Below are positions 1-11,900 of a stretch of DNA of 64,000 nucleotides, piece after piece. The DNA comes from Hydractinia symbiolongicarpus (Eukaryota > Cnidaria > Hydrozoa > Anthoathecata > Hydractiniidae). The stretch is from positions 34,104,501 to 34,168,500 of the forward strand of contig NC_079879.1 in assembly GCF_029227915.1 (NCBI RefSeq), written 5' to 3'. The translations under genes and the position numbers were made by a program. Below the pieces are notes generated by a model. It searched no databases and had not been told where the DNA came from. It was given only the letters and a program-made list of their open reading frames with translations. The number at the start of each line of letters is the position of its first letter. Position 1 is the stretch's first letter.

Positions 1-269
1 TCGTCCAAATAGCGGGATAAAAATTAAACAAAAAAGAAATAATTTGGGGTCGCAAATATCGTTAATCCAATGTAATTCATCATAGATGACACAGAAATTA
101 ACAGAACTTCTTGTTTAATTAAAACGCCACCATGAAAGTTTGTTGTTCGTTTTGCTATTTAGCGTTGCTCACATCTGTATATGGGTGATTTTTTTTTGTA
201 AAATTCGCGAGTAACTCGTAAATTATATATCCATACTATAACGTGATCACTAAATCTTGTATCTTTCAG

Positions 270-1832
270 ACACGCTTAAAGCTGTTGAGCAAACTTCCTG
301 AACAATGGAAGTCAGCATTGACCAAGTTGAACTCTTCTCTTGGAAAGGTGATTATTATTATTAGAACCAAGGTTGTGAAATACTGTGCGTGGAAGCTCTG
401 TCTTTTATGTTGTTCAGATTGTAGAAGAACTGTCTACCGGTAACTTGTAAAATATTAAAGAAAACGTGACAAGTTTATTTCTTAAAGAAAACGCGACGAG
501 TTTATTTCTTAAAGAAAACGCGACGAGTTTATTTCTTAAATAAAACGCGACGAGTTTATTTCTTAAAGAAAACGCGACGAGTTTATTTCTTAAAGAAGAC
601 GGTTGAGGTATATAATCTATGAATTGACCTCTCTTTTGTAGGATTGTGAAGACTTCTACACTCAATTTGATCGTGTCGCTGCCGCAGACTATTGCGATAT
701 TTTGATCAGGAAGATCGACAAGAAAAAAGAACGGTGTGTGTTATATATTCTACGATGTAAAAAAACAATTTTAAGGTTTGGATAGTTGTTGTGGTGGCCC
801 AACGACATTGAAATAATTTCATCTCGCATTATTTGAACGCCTTCAAAACCAACAGTCACGCATGAAATGAGCACATGCAATGAATCGGCAGAAACCGACA
901 AATGTACTATCACGTCTCCACATATTTTTATATATGTGACGTTAGCATCAAAACAACAGCTTATTACAATTAAAAGGGTTGTTTATTTACAAAAAGTTTT
1001 ATTTACAAAAGATATCATTACAGCGTTTTGAAGGCGTGTGTGTCTGTGTGTAACAACTCAGCTGCAATCTCGCGCTCTGATCTCATGACTTTTTTATTTT
1101 TGAGTTGACATGTAATAGGGTTGCCTAGGGCGCTAAAATGGAAGGTTTTAAGGAAAAGGTTCTACATAAATATACATTTTTCATTTGTTCGGCTGAAAAG
1201 TTATAAAAAAATATATTATAGCTTGTTATATGTTTAACTAAGCAAAAACTCTTCGGGAAGAGATTGGACAGTATATTGCTTTTTGCACCCAAGGCTGTAA
1301 AACAATACGGTTTTCATTTGTTCTGCATTAATAAGAAAATAGCTAACTAAAAATCAAGCCACTGTAAAAAAACAACATAAATCTCTTACTACGCGATTTG
1401 GTTTTCTGTAGATTGTGCATCAAGTTTATTTTCCTTATTTTTAGACAACTTCTTTTCAATCATCGTCAAGCGTTAATAGAGGAGTTGAATCGAGAAACTG
1501 AACCTGCCATGGCTCTACACTTAGCTTGCATTATCCTATTTCAATATCATACAAATACTTTGCTTCACGCGCCTGGAAGATGTGTTCCACAAATTATCAC
1601 GTATTTACAAAATAACGTATCTGTAAACGATTTCAAGAAGTTGAGCGACTATCAAAATTTGGTGATACAACAACTGTCGAAAAAACGAACTAAATCCGAA
1701 ACAGGGGAAGTGGTACCGAACGAAAATGAAACTGATTCAGCGGTAACATCAACAGCAGTATTACTAGCAGAAGGACTAGCGGGAATAAAATTAGTTGTAA
1801 AAAATATGAAAAAATCGAATATAGAAGAATAA
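270..1832 (+). CDS. E3 UFM1-protein ligase 1 (UFL1), C-terminal exons of the upstream copy
   Basis: These are the last three coding exons of a UFL1 gene whose earlier exons lie left of the window: 270-347, 642-733 and 1445-1832 (stop). UFL1 transfers the ubiquitin-like UFM1 from UFC1 to targets at the ER membrane and on ribosomes. The exons encode the conserved C-terminal part, with [10 protein letters not shown] and [10 protein letters not shown] recognisable from the family. Splice phases agree (0, then 2 to 1) and each intron has GT/AG ends. The protein ends in NIEE, where the second copy has NMEE. The sequence alone does not show which copy is functional, but this one may still be attached to a normal 5' end outside the window. 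Confidence 0.88.
457..598. repeat. 27-bp intronic minisatellite, about 5 units
   Basis: Five tandem copies of a 27-bp unit containing GCGACGAGTTTATTTCTT lie in the UFL1 intron 348-641. The first unit differs slightly (GTGACAAG) and the fourth has TAAATAAAAC. On the minus strand the array reads as an open frame with repeated LRNKLVAFS. This is a by-product of the 27-bp (3n) period and not a gene. An identical array lies at 13474-13615. Confidence 0.9.
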
Positions 1833-3996
1833 AAAGTTAAAATTAAATTCTATGGATTTATTTTTCCTCATATGAAATGTCCTTCAAAAGTTTCTTTTTT
1901 TAGAAAAAGACAACTTATCCAGTTTTTAAACTAAGCGGAAAATTAATAATTGTTTTCGCAGAGCTTGTCAACTTTTAAGTTATATTTAAATCTCGATATG
2001 GAATTTTAAAATGATTGATATGATATAATTAACTAGCGCGTGTTATAATAGCTTCATAGCGTGTTATTGTACGGAATATTATATTTCACAATGCGTTTTG
2101 TGAGCAGTCGAGATGACCTCAGAATGGAGTGGGCGCAAATATGAACTCGTTAGCAATGTTAATAAGTCCACGATGCCGTGTAATGTTGCTGTGACAAAAG
2201 ACATGAGACAGAATGACGAAAATAGCTGATGCACGAAACACGGAAATTTGTCATTATTAGTAGAAGTTTAAAAAAAGCCGAATAAACCGTAAGTAACCGG
2301 TCACAATTCGGCAAGTAATCGTAATTTCAGATGCACTCAGCTAAACAATTTTAGGTTATGACGTCAGGCACGTCAAAAAAATTAACAATAAGCGTTATTC
2401 AAAATTTTTTTTGATTTATATATAGTTGCAGTAAAACAAGTGTATTTCAAACGGCTCCTTAATCCTATTTTCTGGGCCGGGCTATCGGGCTCAATGTTGA
2501 GAAAGACTGATTTGCCCACCACCCCTTTGCAATTGTTACGGAACAGTTGATGTTCATTTGGACCTACCAGTTAAGAAACTGCACAAAAAGGACGAATACT
2601 TGTAATTTTATTCCTGTTTGTTTGAGGATGTACACGACTTTGATAAACAGGAATCGTTGGGCATACAAAATACATAACTACGTCGGATTATATTTGATAT
2701 TTTTTGCATTTTTTTTTATATTTTATTTGTATTTTACAATATTTTTAAAGGACATATCCAATTTTCTCTTTTTTACTGTCAAAAATACATATAAACAAAA
2801 AAGCTACCATTTTGTTAAGTCTTGTTTATGGAAGAAAAAGCGACGATTACAAGAAAACCACAAACATAAAACCATGCAAAATCGCTGATTCATTCAAAAT
2901 AGAAATTTTTAAGCAGAAAAATAAACAACAAAAAAATAATTGTGAAAACAGTTCGTAAAAAGAAACTCAACCTATTTTGTAGCAAAACGTGCACAAATAC
3001 TAATAAAACCATATATAGTAAAGTTTCGATTAAAAATATAATATTTAATATTTTAACAATTATCCATAAAATAACGTTAATGTTATAGCATTTTTAAAAC
3101 ATTTTTATAAAACAAAAACAACGCAAATTTATCAGAACACTAAAGCTTTATCGTTTCTTAAAAAGGATGTGAATGTCAGACAGTTGCTTGAAATAACAAA
3201 ACAATGCATTATAGTCAAAATGTAAACATAGGGTTTTTGGATTAGCTTTTCCTTTAAATATTTAACAGAAAATTAGTAACAAAAAATTGGCTCGAAGACT
3301 GCGCATTATATCAGGAAGCCATTAACAGACAAAGTTGTGGTATTAAAAACAAGCACAACACCATTAAAGATCAGTATTGTAATAAACTTAATGTGTTTTA
3401 AATGATATCTAAGTGTTTTTAATATATATTGAATAATTTTAAAAGTCCGTCTACCACTAATTAGTAGTGTAAAAACTTTAAACGGTATATAAACACAAGA
3501 AGAAAAAAAATTTCTCCACAAAAACTGGCAAACAGTGCACGGTTAGGTGAACAAATTCTCAGACTATTTGGTGCACAAAAACTTTTTTTATAAAAACTCT
3601 CAACAGGAAACAAAAAAACATAATCACAGGTGTAAACTTTCATGCATGAGAAGTTTTGTAAATATAAAAACTTGTCTGGAACAGCGAGGCAAATCATGCT
3701 TAATATATTATATATCTTTGGCAGGAGTACAGTCTCAGACCTAACTCTGCGATATATAAACCCAAAAAGATATGTCCTTGATACAACACAATTAGTTTTA
3801 CAATGTCAATGTTTAAAAATCCTCCTTTATAGAAAAATATACAATATACTTTTTTTTGTAGATGAAACCAGTACATCAATGTAGACTTTTCAAGAAAAGT
3901 TTACTATATAAATTTATTTACAAATAATGCAGTTGAAAAGGAATCATCATTTTGAAAGGATTAAGATTAAAAGATAAGAAACGAAAAGGTTAATAG
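1833..3996. other. UFL1-TENT5 convergent intergenic spacer, left copy
   Basis: UFL1 (+) and TENT5 (-) converge here, so the spacer should hold both 3' UTRs. It is very AT-rich and I see no credible coding region; the small open frames are low-complexity Lys/Asn/Phe runs. It is repeated nearly unchanged at 14850-17013, so the duplication gives no evolutionary test for hidden conserved elements. Confidence 0.6.
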
Positions 3997-5184
3997 TTAG
4001 AAACAATTCACAGTCTTTGGTGTTTGCGATGGGCCAGTCAATTTTGACATCGTCTTCCATGTGCCAAGCATGTAAAATTCGTTGCCATTGATACCAGAAT
4101 ATGGCATAGACTGTTTTATGTAAGGTGGAACTGAATAAAACACAGTGATTTGCTGATAGTTTGTAGGATGAAAAACTTGGTTTGTTAAATCCAATATCAT
4201 ACGTAGAGTTTGTCTTCGCTCATGTCCCATTAAGCAGACAGTTGAATTTTCTACAACATCGTACAATATTGTAAGGTATTTATATCTTTGTTCAGCTGAA
4301 TCTAAAGAATGACTTTGCATATAACTTTCAAGTTTATTTTGCTGTGTTGTGATATCTTTGAAATCGATAAAGAATCTACTGCACATGTACTTTTCTAAAG
4401 AGTGGATTTCATCTGAAACTGGTTGAAAATCACGACATAACAGGTTGCAATACTTTAAAAGACCACCACCCCTAATCTCCTCTGGACTTTTAGTGGCAAT
4501 TAGTTTATTATGTAGATGATACCTTGCTTCTTCAAAATCTCCATACACCGATTCAGCTTCCACTGATGGATACATCGTAGATGACATCTGAACTTCAGAG
4601 GAAACCGTTTGGAATTCTAACAGCGAGTCTAACACTATTTGAAATGAGTCTACAGAAAATTCAAATTTTCTTTTCATAGAATCAACAAATTTAAGTTCAA
4701 TATCACAACCTTGCTCATTTGTAAGGGAGATTAACGACCATGTATCGTGTTTATTTGTAACTTTCACCATTTTTTTTACGTATGCTTCTTTCATAGTGCA
4801 ACTTGATATTCTTTCCTTATTTACTTCTGGTGGTAGAAAGTCCATTAGGGTTTCCAACACACTGTTTTTCACAATCATAAAGTCTTCAGTTGATGAGAGA
4901 GAAACATTAAATATTAGGTCCAAGTCATTGTAAGTATAATCAGCATCGTGTTCATCAGTTTGTCCATTTAATACATAGCTAGCCGTGCTACCATTTAAAC
5001 GACTATCCTTAACAAAGAAATCTTGCGCATTTAACTTAGCTGTTAAAAGTTTTATAAATTCCTTTGGCTTTACTTCCAGAGTTGGAAAATTACCTCGGCC
5101 ATGGATTTGTATAACGTTAGCTAAAACTTCATCCAACCTGGTGACTTCTTCGAAAGATAGAAGATACATTTTCTTGGTCGTCAT
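3997..5184 (-). CDS. Terminal nucleotidyltransferase 5 (TENT5/FAM46) family protein, copy 1
   Basis: A single-exon 395-residue protein of the FAM46/TENT5 family, non-canonical cytoplasmic poly(A) polymerases that extend mRNA tails. Family landmarks run in order: IHGRGNFPTLEV (about 27-38), the nucleotidyltransferase motif RLNGSTAS (62-69), the metal-binding segment NDLDLIF (86-92), then WSLISL, IELKFVDS, FEFSVDSFQIVLDSLL, YGDFEEA, EEIRGGGLLKYCNLLCRDF, YMCSRFFIDF and TVCLMGHERRQTL. Length matches vertebrate TENT5 (about 390). The ATG at 5184 begins MTTKKMYLLS, just before the conserved core, and fits the usual short N-terminus. The C-terminal tail after MGHERRQTL is divergent. The gene points toward UFL1 and is copied at 17014-18201 with an identical protein. 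Confidence 0.95.
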   Translation of the reverse strand: MTTKKMYLLSFEEVTRLDEVLANVIQIHGRGNFPTLEVKPKEFIKLLTAKLNAQDFFVKDSRLNGSTASYVLNGQTDEHDADYTYNDLDLIFNVSLSSTEDFMIVKNSVLETLMDFLPPEVNKERISSCTMKEAYVKKMVKVTNKHDTWSLISLTNEQGCDIELKFVDSMKRKFEFSVDSFQIVLDSLLEFQTVSSEVQMSSTMYPSVEAESVYGDFEEARYHLHNKLIATKSPEEIRGGGLLKYCNLLCRDFQPVSDEIHSLEKYMCSRFFIDFKDITTQQNKLESYMQSHSLDSAEQRYKYLTILYDVVENSTVCLMGHERRQTLRMILDLTNQVFHPTNYQQITVFYSVPPYIKQSMPYSGINGNEFYMLGTWKTMSKLTGPSQTPKTVNCF

Positions 5185-5953
5185 GATGTGTTATTTATAT
5201 CAGCCAAAAGAATATGAAATGTAAAAGAATAAAGTTATTATAAAATATCTTCCCGAGCACAACAACTGAAAGTGACTGCAGCGATCAGAAAATCAGCTGA
5301 AGTGGCCTCGCTCTATCGTCTAATCTAAATTTCTAAAAAAAAAACACTATTTGTAGTGTTCAGACCCTTGCAATTACTACTTTTAATTGGCTGCTTTAAA
5401 CTGTTACTAGGTAACCACTGATGTCATAAAGTTGTTCTGCGTGGCCGAACGTATTTAATCTTAAATATTAACTTTCACATTTAATCTTTATTTAGTGCGT
5501 TTGTGCATTACCTCGGATTTCACATGGCACTTGAATTTCGCAAGAAGCAAATCCGCCTACTCAGTTTTTAGCGTCATAGAAGTAAACATGTCGTGGGCAC
5601 TGTTAGCATTTTTCTTAAAAAAAAGAGATTTTTTTGTGTTGTAAAAGAATATTAAAATTTAAAACATCTTTTAGCTCTAATCTTGGTGGTGAATAAAGTC
5701 ATGGCGCTAACTTCCGCGAGGGGGAGCAATGCAGCTGGGATGTTCAAAAGCATACTAAAAGAACTCAACGAGGGCGTTGAAAATTTAAGCAAACTAAGCT
5801 TCTTCAAAATTTGCTTATTCTGTTATGACTGGGTATCCGATTGATTGTTCCTTTCACGATCATACCAAAGCGGTAAAGTTGGTTAAAAGCTAAGTTGAAG
5901 TTAGCCCTTATTAACTATTATTGCATTTTTTATACATTTATTTTTATGCGCAG
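5185..5953. other. TENT5 upstream region and duplication junction
   Basis: This spacer holds the presumed TENT5 promoter (minus strand), the duplication junction near 5917/5918, and the sequence just upstream of the first recognisable exon of the middle UFL1 copy. A short plus-strand ORF at 5701-5844 (MALTSARGSN...) has no family I recognise and does not resemble the missing UFL1 N-terminus. It is repeated at about 18718-18861. Confidence 0.6.
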
Positions 5954-8900
5954 CTTATTGAAACAAGACTTGGCACACAAATTCACGGTCAACTAGATCC
6001 AATCAATCGTGATGTATTATTTACTGCAGCATTCATTGCTCGAAACATAGCCAGAATTAGAGGAATATTCAGTGCTATCACAAAGTAAGAAATTTGATCA
6101 TGTACTAATATATTTCAACTCTGTTTTTAGTATTTGCAATTTAAAAAAGTGTTGTCGAAATCGATGACTGAAATGAATCTACTTTTTTGTTTCTTATATA
6201 CATTTCATTTTTATTTGATTAACTTGCTGAATTTGTTAATTTCACTGGCCACCCATTTTTTTATTTTTGCTTGCATGTTTTATTTTCCTCATGTGGATTT
6301 CTTTTCTTTTCTTCATCATGGATGTTCTCAAACACACCTGTTTATTTATTTTAGTGTGTATATATATTTTAGACCTACTCAAGTCATTCAACTTGTAGCA
6401 CAGTATGGGTTGCCAGAGAAACTATTTTTCAGTATGTATGGCTGAGCTTGTGGCCAATAGCACAAATTTTATCTTCTATTCAAATATTATGAAATATAAG
6501 CAGGCAAGGGTAATAATGAAAAGGTTATAATAATAAACAAATTTCAATTAGAATATTGTTTATCATCAGTTTTTTTTTGATCAACAAAAAACTTTTCCTG
6601 ACTTATGAAACTTATGTTGCTTAATTTTTAAAATCTTGATGGAGAAAACTGCAAAAAAATTGACTTTAGTTGAAAATTTCCTCCTGCCTAGTTCACCGAA
6701 TTTATGTCCCACTAAAAATGATTGTGTATAAATGCCAAGAAAATGAACTCCATTTTTCTGTGTTTCATTTTTAGATGTTCTGCAGACGTTAGTAGAAAGT
6801 CAGCGACTTTCAGGAGCTGTTCAAGGACGTCAAGAGAAAGCTATCTATGTGCCTGACATCTATTCTGAAACACAAACCAATTATATTGATTCCTTCTTTA
6901 AACAAAATGGATATATAGGTAAAAGATATTTTTAATTTTTTAGGAATATAATAAAATAGGAAATACAAGAAAATAAAAAAGGAAAGAACATATATTTTCT
7001 TTTTTATTTTCTTGTATTTCTTTTTACTTACGCACATAGTTGACTTGTTACATTATTTCCATTCAACTTCATTTAGAGTACCAGTCATTAACAAAACTCG
7101 GGATAGCTGACGGACCACAATTTATAAAAAAAAGATTTGGCAGTAAAAAAGACTGCATGTACCTTTCAACATGTTGCATCAGTTCATTGATCGTTGATCA
7201 AGTAGATGCGGCTATTGATGAAGCACTGACTAATAACTCCTGGGTGGATGTTAGGGTATGTTTTTTTTTTTTAATTTACGCCATGATGTAATTAGTAGGT
7301 AATCTAGTAGGCTGACTGTGAGCAAGTTAGAGCAGTGAGGTAGGCTGACTGTCAGCAAGTTCATAATTTAAGGAACTAATATGGGGTTTGGTGTGGGGAG
7401 GTGTGTAAGTAAATCTGTATTAGGAATTTTAATTTGAGAAAAACGTATATTTTCGTAGCCTCTGGTTCCCTCTCCGTTTACAAATGAAGATGTCAACCTC
7501 CTTCTGCACTATTGCATGAAGAGCCCAACACGTGCACTCCACAGCGTTTTCTGTCAGCGAATTGTTGCAAGCAGCCAGTTCATTGCAAAATGTAAATCTA
7601 TCTTTGACCCCCTGATGAAGAATAAAGCTACTAAGGTAATGTTGAATGTAATTTGATGTTGTTTTGTTTTGCAAATCAATACCCAAAATTGTTTATCACT
7701 GATTTTATTTCTCTTTCAGGATATAAAAATGTCCCCAGCCTTGTTTGCTGAATTAACAAGAAAAGAAAAAACAGAGTTAACTGAGTCTGCCACGGGTGAA
7801 GGTAAGCAAGTCAAACGCGAAGAACGTCAGAAAAAAGCCGTTGCTGGTGGAGGGCAAAAAGGGGGTGCTGGCAGGGGTGGTCGAGAGTCTGGTACCAAAA
7901 AGACCAAAAATAAATATCGTGATCGAATGAAAGGTAATTTGGATGATGAGCTAGATGAGAAACAAGTTGTGAAGAAATCTGGAAAGCAACAAGAGCTTAA
8001 ATTTTTAAGCGAGGAAGAGGTATATTTTTATTGTCATTACATTATACTATATCTCTATTATAATAGCCGTATTTTGTCTGTGTGTCCGTGAAAGCTGCGT
8101 CCCGTAACGAATTGAAGAAATTTTTAAAATGCCCACCAATACCAAATGAAATATATTTTTGTCCACTTTGTTGCGACGGGTAAATTTAAAGGTCGGGCGA
8201 ACCCGTGGATTTTTCCACGGGCTAACGACTAGTATATTATATTATACCAGGGTGTGCTTTCAAAAAGTCAAATTTCAAATGACTTATTTTTAGCTTCGGA
8301 ACTGTTTGGATTGAAACGGAACGGATGTTTTTAACTTCAATTTCCACTATTACATTAGACAACGGAAATCAAATCTTCCACTAATGTGATTCGTTATTTT
8401 TTTCTAATTCTATATTTCCAAAATCATTGGAAAAGCTTCAATTCAACTTTCACTCAGAACAGAACGAAACGGAAAGGGTCTGAAAATTTTCGTGTCACGT
8501 GTTTATTAAATTTTTTTCCTATCAGTTGCGAAGCAAACTGGTTAGAATTTGGGTTAAAGCCGGCCATCCTGGAAAACCTCTGAAAAGTCATTAAATTTAG
8601 ACTTCAATAATGTTGTTATCATTGTCTTTCCTAGTTCTTGCTGTTTTATTTTTTTAGATAAAAAATGTACAGCCGAAATAATAAAATATATTCTACCTGG
8701 GTGTAATAAAATTGTAGAAAGAAGAGTAGATTTTTCTTTGAGCTAAGATTTTGTTGCCATGGTTATTACTTGCACCGAACATAAAAGTTTTTCGAATACA
8801 GTTTAGTTCCTTACTCGATGATATTAAGGTGCGAGTCGGTCTGCATTTTATGTTTGAAACATTCGTGAGGCAACGCGCAATATTCTGCTGTTAAATTCCG

Positions 8901-11900
8901 GTCTGTGAAATTACTATACTAACGCAAGAATTTCAAAACAAGCTGCCAATGGATAAAAATAGTATTATTGTGCTGGAAAAGAAGAAGTGAATGTATCACT
9001 GTTTTAACCCCTTCTTCTCTTTCTTTTCTTTGAACATTGTATACATCCTGTTTTTTGTGATGCCAGATAGATGCTTATGTAAAGTACTTGTAAAGTACTA
9101 AGGATTGATCAGTTGTGACTAGTGACTAACAAAAGAAAGGCAGTGCAGTAGAGCTTGATGGGCAAAGGAGACCAAAACTAGCTATAGATACATTGCCATA
9201 TATCTATACTAAATGCTGTTTACAAGTACTAGTTGGGCCGTAAATTAATATTTTGGAGGGCTCATCTTTCCTAGCTAGCTACACAGTAAGCTATTAAATT
9301 TGAGATCAAATATAAGAAATTGTCACAAAACCTAGCTATAGCTAGCTAGCTATATCTTTACCTTTTTAAGGTATAAAAATAAGAACAGCCAATTTTAAAA
9401 CCAGCCTAAACATATTTAAAAACATATAATATAATATATTATGGCTTTATATTTATTTGTTTAAGCCATATACATATAAAGTTTAAAGTGAGACAAGTGC
9501 ATTGCTGCTTTCTGTTTTTGTATCACATTTTTCATCACTTTGACACTGCAGAATTTTATAAAGCAGGCTATATATTTTTTCAGGTTGTCCTTCGTTTGTT
9601 TTGTGTGTACAATGAATGAACCTAATAACGAAGTGTTTGATGCATTGGTTTTAAATCATACGATAGTTCTATCATGTGGATACGTTGTCTATGATAATGG
9701 TTCTACAGTCTTGTGGTCTACAAGCACATGTGAATTTGTAGAAACGTCTGGAACATCTACTGACACTTCGTCAGTTAAATCAAAAATTGTTTGTGATCAA
9801 TTTTATGGATCAATCAGCAATGCACTTTGATCCATAAAATAACAGTATATATATAATGTAAAACATGGTTTAAAAACTAATGATAAAAGGACTATATATT
9901 TACTGTAAAATATAAAAAAACTTTGAGGAACTTGACGTTATAAAGGTTTCTGTCATGTGAAATCAATTGATCTGGGTACATATTTTATTCAGAGAAACTT
10001 TTCGTGAGAAAAATTTTTCAAATATCTGTAGAAAGTTAAACTTTTGCAATTTGTGATTTCTAAGTTTTCGAAATTGCTCGTCAAAAGTTTTTTAAAAAAA
10101 ATTAGTGGATAACATTGTGAACCAACAATTTAAATTAAACTTTTGTATATAAATGTATAAACAATTCAGATTAAACATTTGTATATAAATGGTCATTTTT
10201 AAAAGTTTTGTAAAAAAGCCCCAAAATCGTAAAATTCGTGAAAGTTTCTCTTGCAAAAGTTTCTCCAAATAAGGTTTCAAAATTTCAGCTGTGAAAAATC
10301 CAAGCAAGGTTAAAAGTGTAATATATATATACCATATTATTAAACCTTACATTCTGTTCTAATTCTGTTAATTTACGAAGAATTAGTTTATATTCACTAC
10401 TTAATGGTGAATTTTCATCCAGGCATCAGTCTATCTTGTATAATAAAAAAAAATTGAATTTTGATATCCACAGAAAAAGTTAAGTAGGCATCTGTAAAGT
10501 TTTGCATACTTATGCCCTGTTGGTCTAATGGCTATGACACTCATACAAATGAGAGATCCAGGTTCAAATCCTGGACAGGGCAAGATAAAACATAATTATC
10601 TTGCATCTACAACACAATAATGAGTATATGATATTTATATAGCTATGTGAGGATAATTGGTATTTTTTAAATTATAGGGGGAGTGTTAAATGCATTCATC
10701 ACTTTCATTTAAAGACCACAAAAATGCCATGTCTGGAGGATAGTGAACTGAACTGATCTAATAATATATTTACGTCTTGTATTTTATAGATCAAAACATT
10801 CAAAAGAACTGATAAAAAATAGAAATAATAAGTTTGTTAGTTCATTGGACGATCTTTATCCATTGTTAAGAAAAGGAAGCTAGCTATATATATACTTCTT
10901 AAATAGAAATTTTCGCTTGCGAACCAAGGGGATAATATTATAATGCTTTACCAATGTTTACATTTTCGCCGTTTCTGATTGACTCCGAGAAAACACATTA
11001 TGCAGCTACCATATTTCTTTGATTTTATTGTTGTTCTCGGCTTTTGATTGGCTTAGGATTTAACATTTATTACACACTGCATCTTTCAAACTTGCGGACC
11101 AAGCTTCAGCAGTTTTTAGCTGAAACTTTGTAATATGGTTAAGAAAAGGGTTTGGGGCAACATGCATGCACTAGATACGTATATATAATTATTGTTCGTA
11201 ATAAGCCATAGGATGAATGCTACAAACTATGTCTTCCTTAATGTAGTATCTGGCCTATAAACCATGTTATCCAAACAAAACCTTAGGTCAGAGAAACTTT
11301 TGAGGTGGTTTTTAGGACATTACGTTGAACTAAAGCTCTCTTGGATGTTAAGGGAAACGTGATTTTGAGAGTTATATTGATACAGTTCTTATAAGCCAAA
11401 ATTCGCGTTTTAGTAACATGCCATTGTGCTGCCCCATCTGATTTTCTATGAAAACCGTGTCTTGATCAAAGGCTTGTTACGCCCGAACAGCTACGTGGGA
11501 GCCATTATGTTTGCAACCATTGAAAAGAGCATAAAATTTGCAGACCAGCGGTGGGTCACTTTTTATCAGACTATGAAAAACAACTGAGAAATAGCTAATC
11601 AAAGTTACGCTTTTTTACTTTACGAAAAGTGATGATTTCTGGACTCGCACCTTAATATCATCGAGTACAGACCAAACATAATAGCGATTTTTTACACTAT
11701 CTGAAATATCTGAAAATAAATAATTTTTTCTCGTCGTTTGGAAAGGAAGCGTTAAAAAACAGGCTCGTTATTATCAACCAATAAAAACACTGTTAAAATT
11801 CGTATTCAATTATTCAAACGTTTAACGTATTTTTGTTTTTCATTTTGTACACAGATTCATGATGTTTTAATCGAGCACATGAAAGATTGTGATGACGAAG

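Larger units (their letters stand above)
1..5917. repeat. Left copy of ~13-kb tandem duplication (partial)
   Basis: This stretch matches 13019-18934 almost base for base, over about 5.9 kb including introns and intergenic DNA. I saw only a few differences: one T fewer in a T-run near 192, C/G at about 682 (Ala versus Gly in UFL1), A/G near the UFL1 stop (Ile versus Met) and a few more single bases. Identity stops abruptly after the shared TTAACTA at 5911-5917. In a simple tandem duplication the left unit would begin about 7.1 kb upstream of the window and end here. Confidence 0.95.

Noticed and set aside
414-665. Minus-strand ORF with LRNKLVAFS repeats (also at 13431-13682)
   Set aside because: Produced by the 27-bp minisatellite inside a UFL1 intron; no start context, family or splice support.
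2547-2888. 113-residue ORF between UFL1 and TENT5 (also at 15564-15905)
   Set aside because: AT-rich, Phe/Tyr/Lys-biased and without recognisable domain. Identity between the copies reflects the recent duplication and not selection.
9540-9830. 96-residue ORF in the large UFL1 intron
   Set aside because: A plausible-looking stretch ([20 protein letters not shown]) but no family recognised, no exon partners, and it lies inside the TIR-bounded block. Possibly transposon debris; not strong enough to call.
10514-10581. Functional tRNA gene
   Set aside because: The anticodon arm cannot form a 7-base loop, and a diverged second copy with the same tail points to a SINE.
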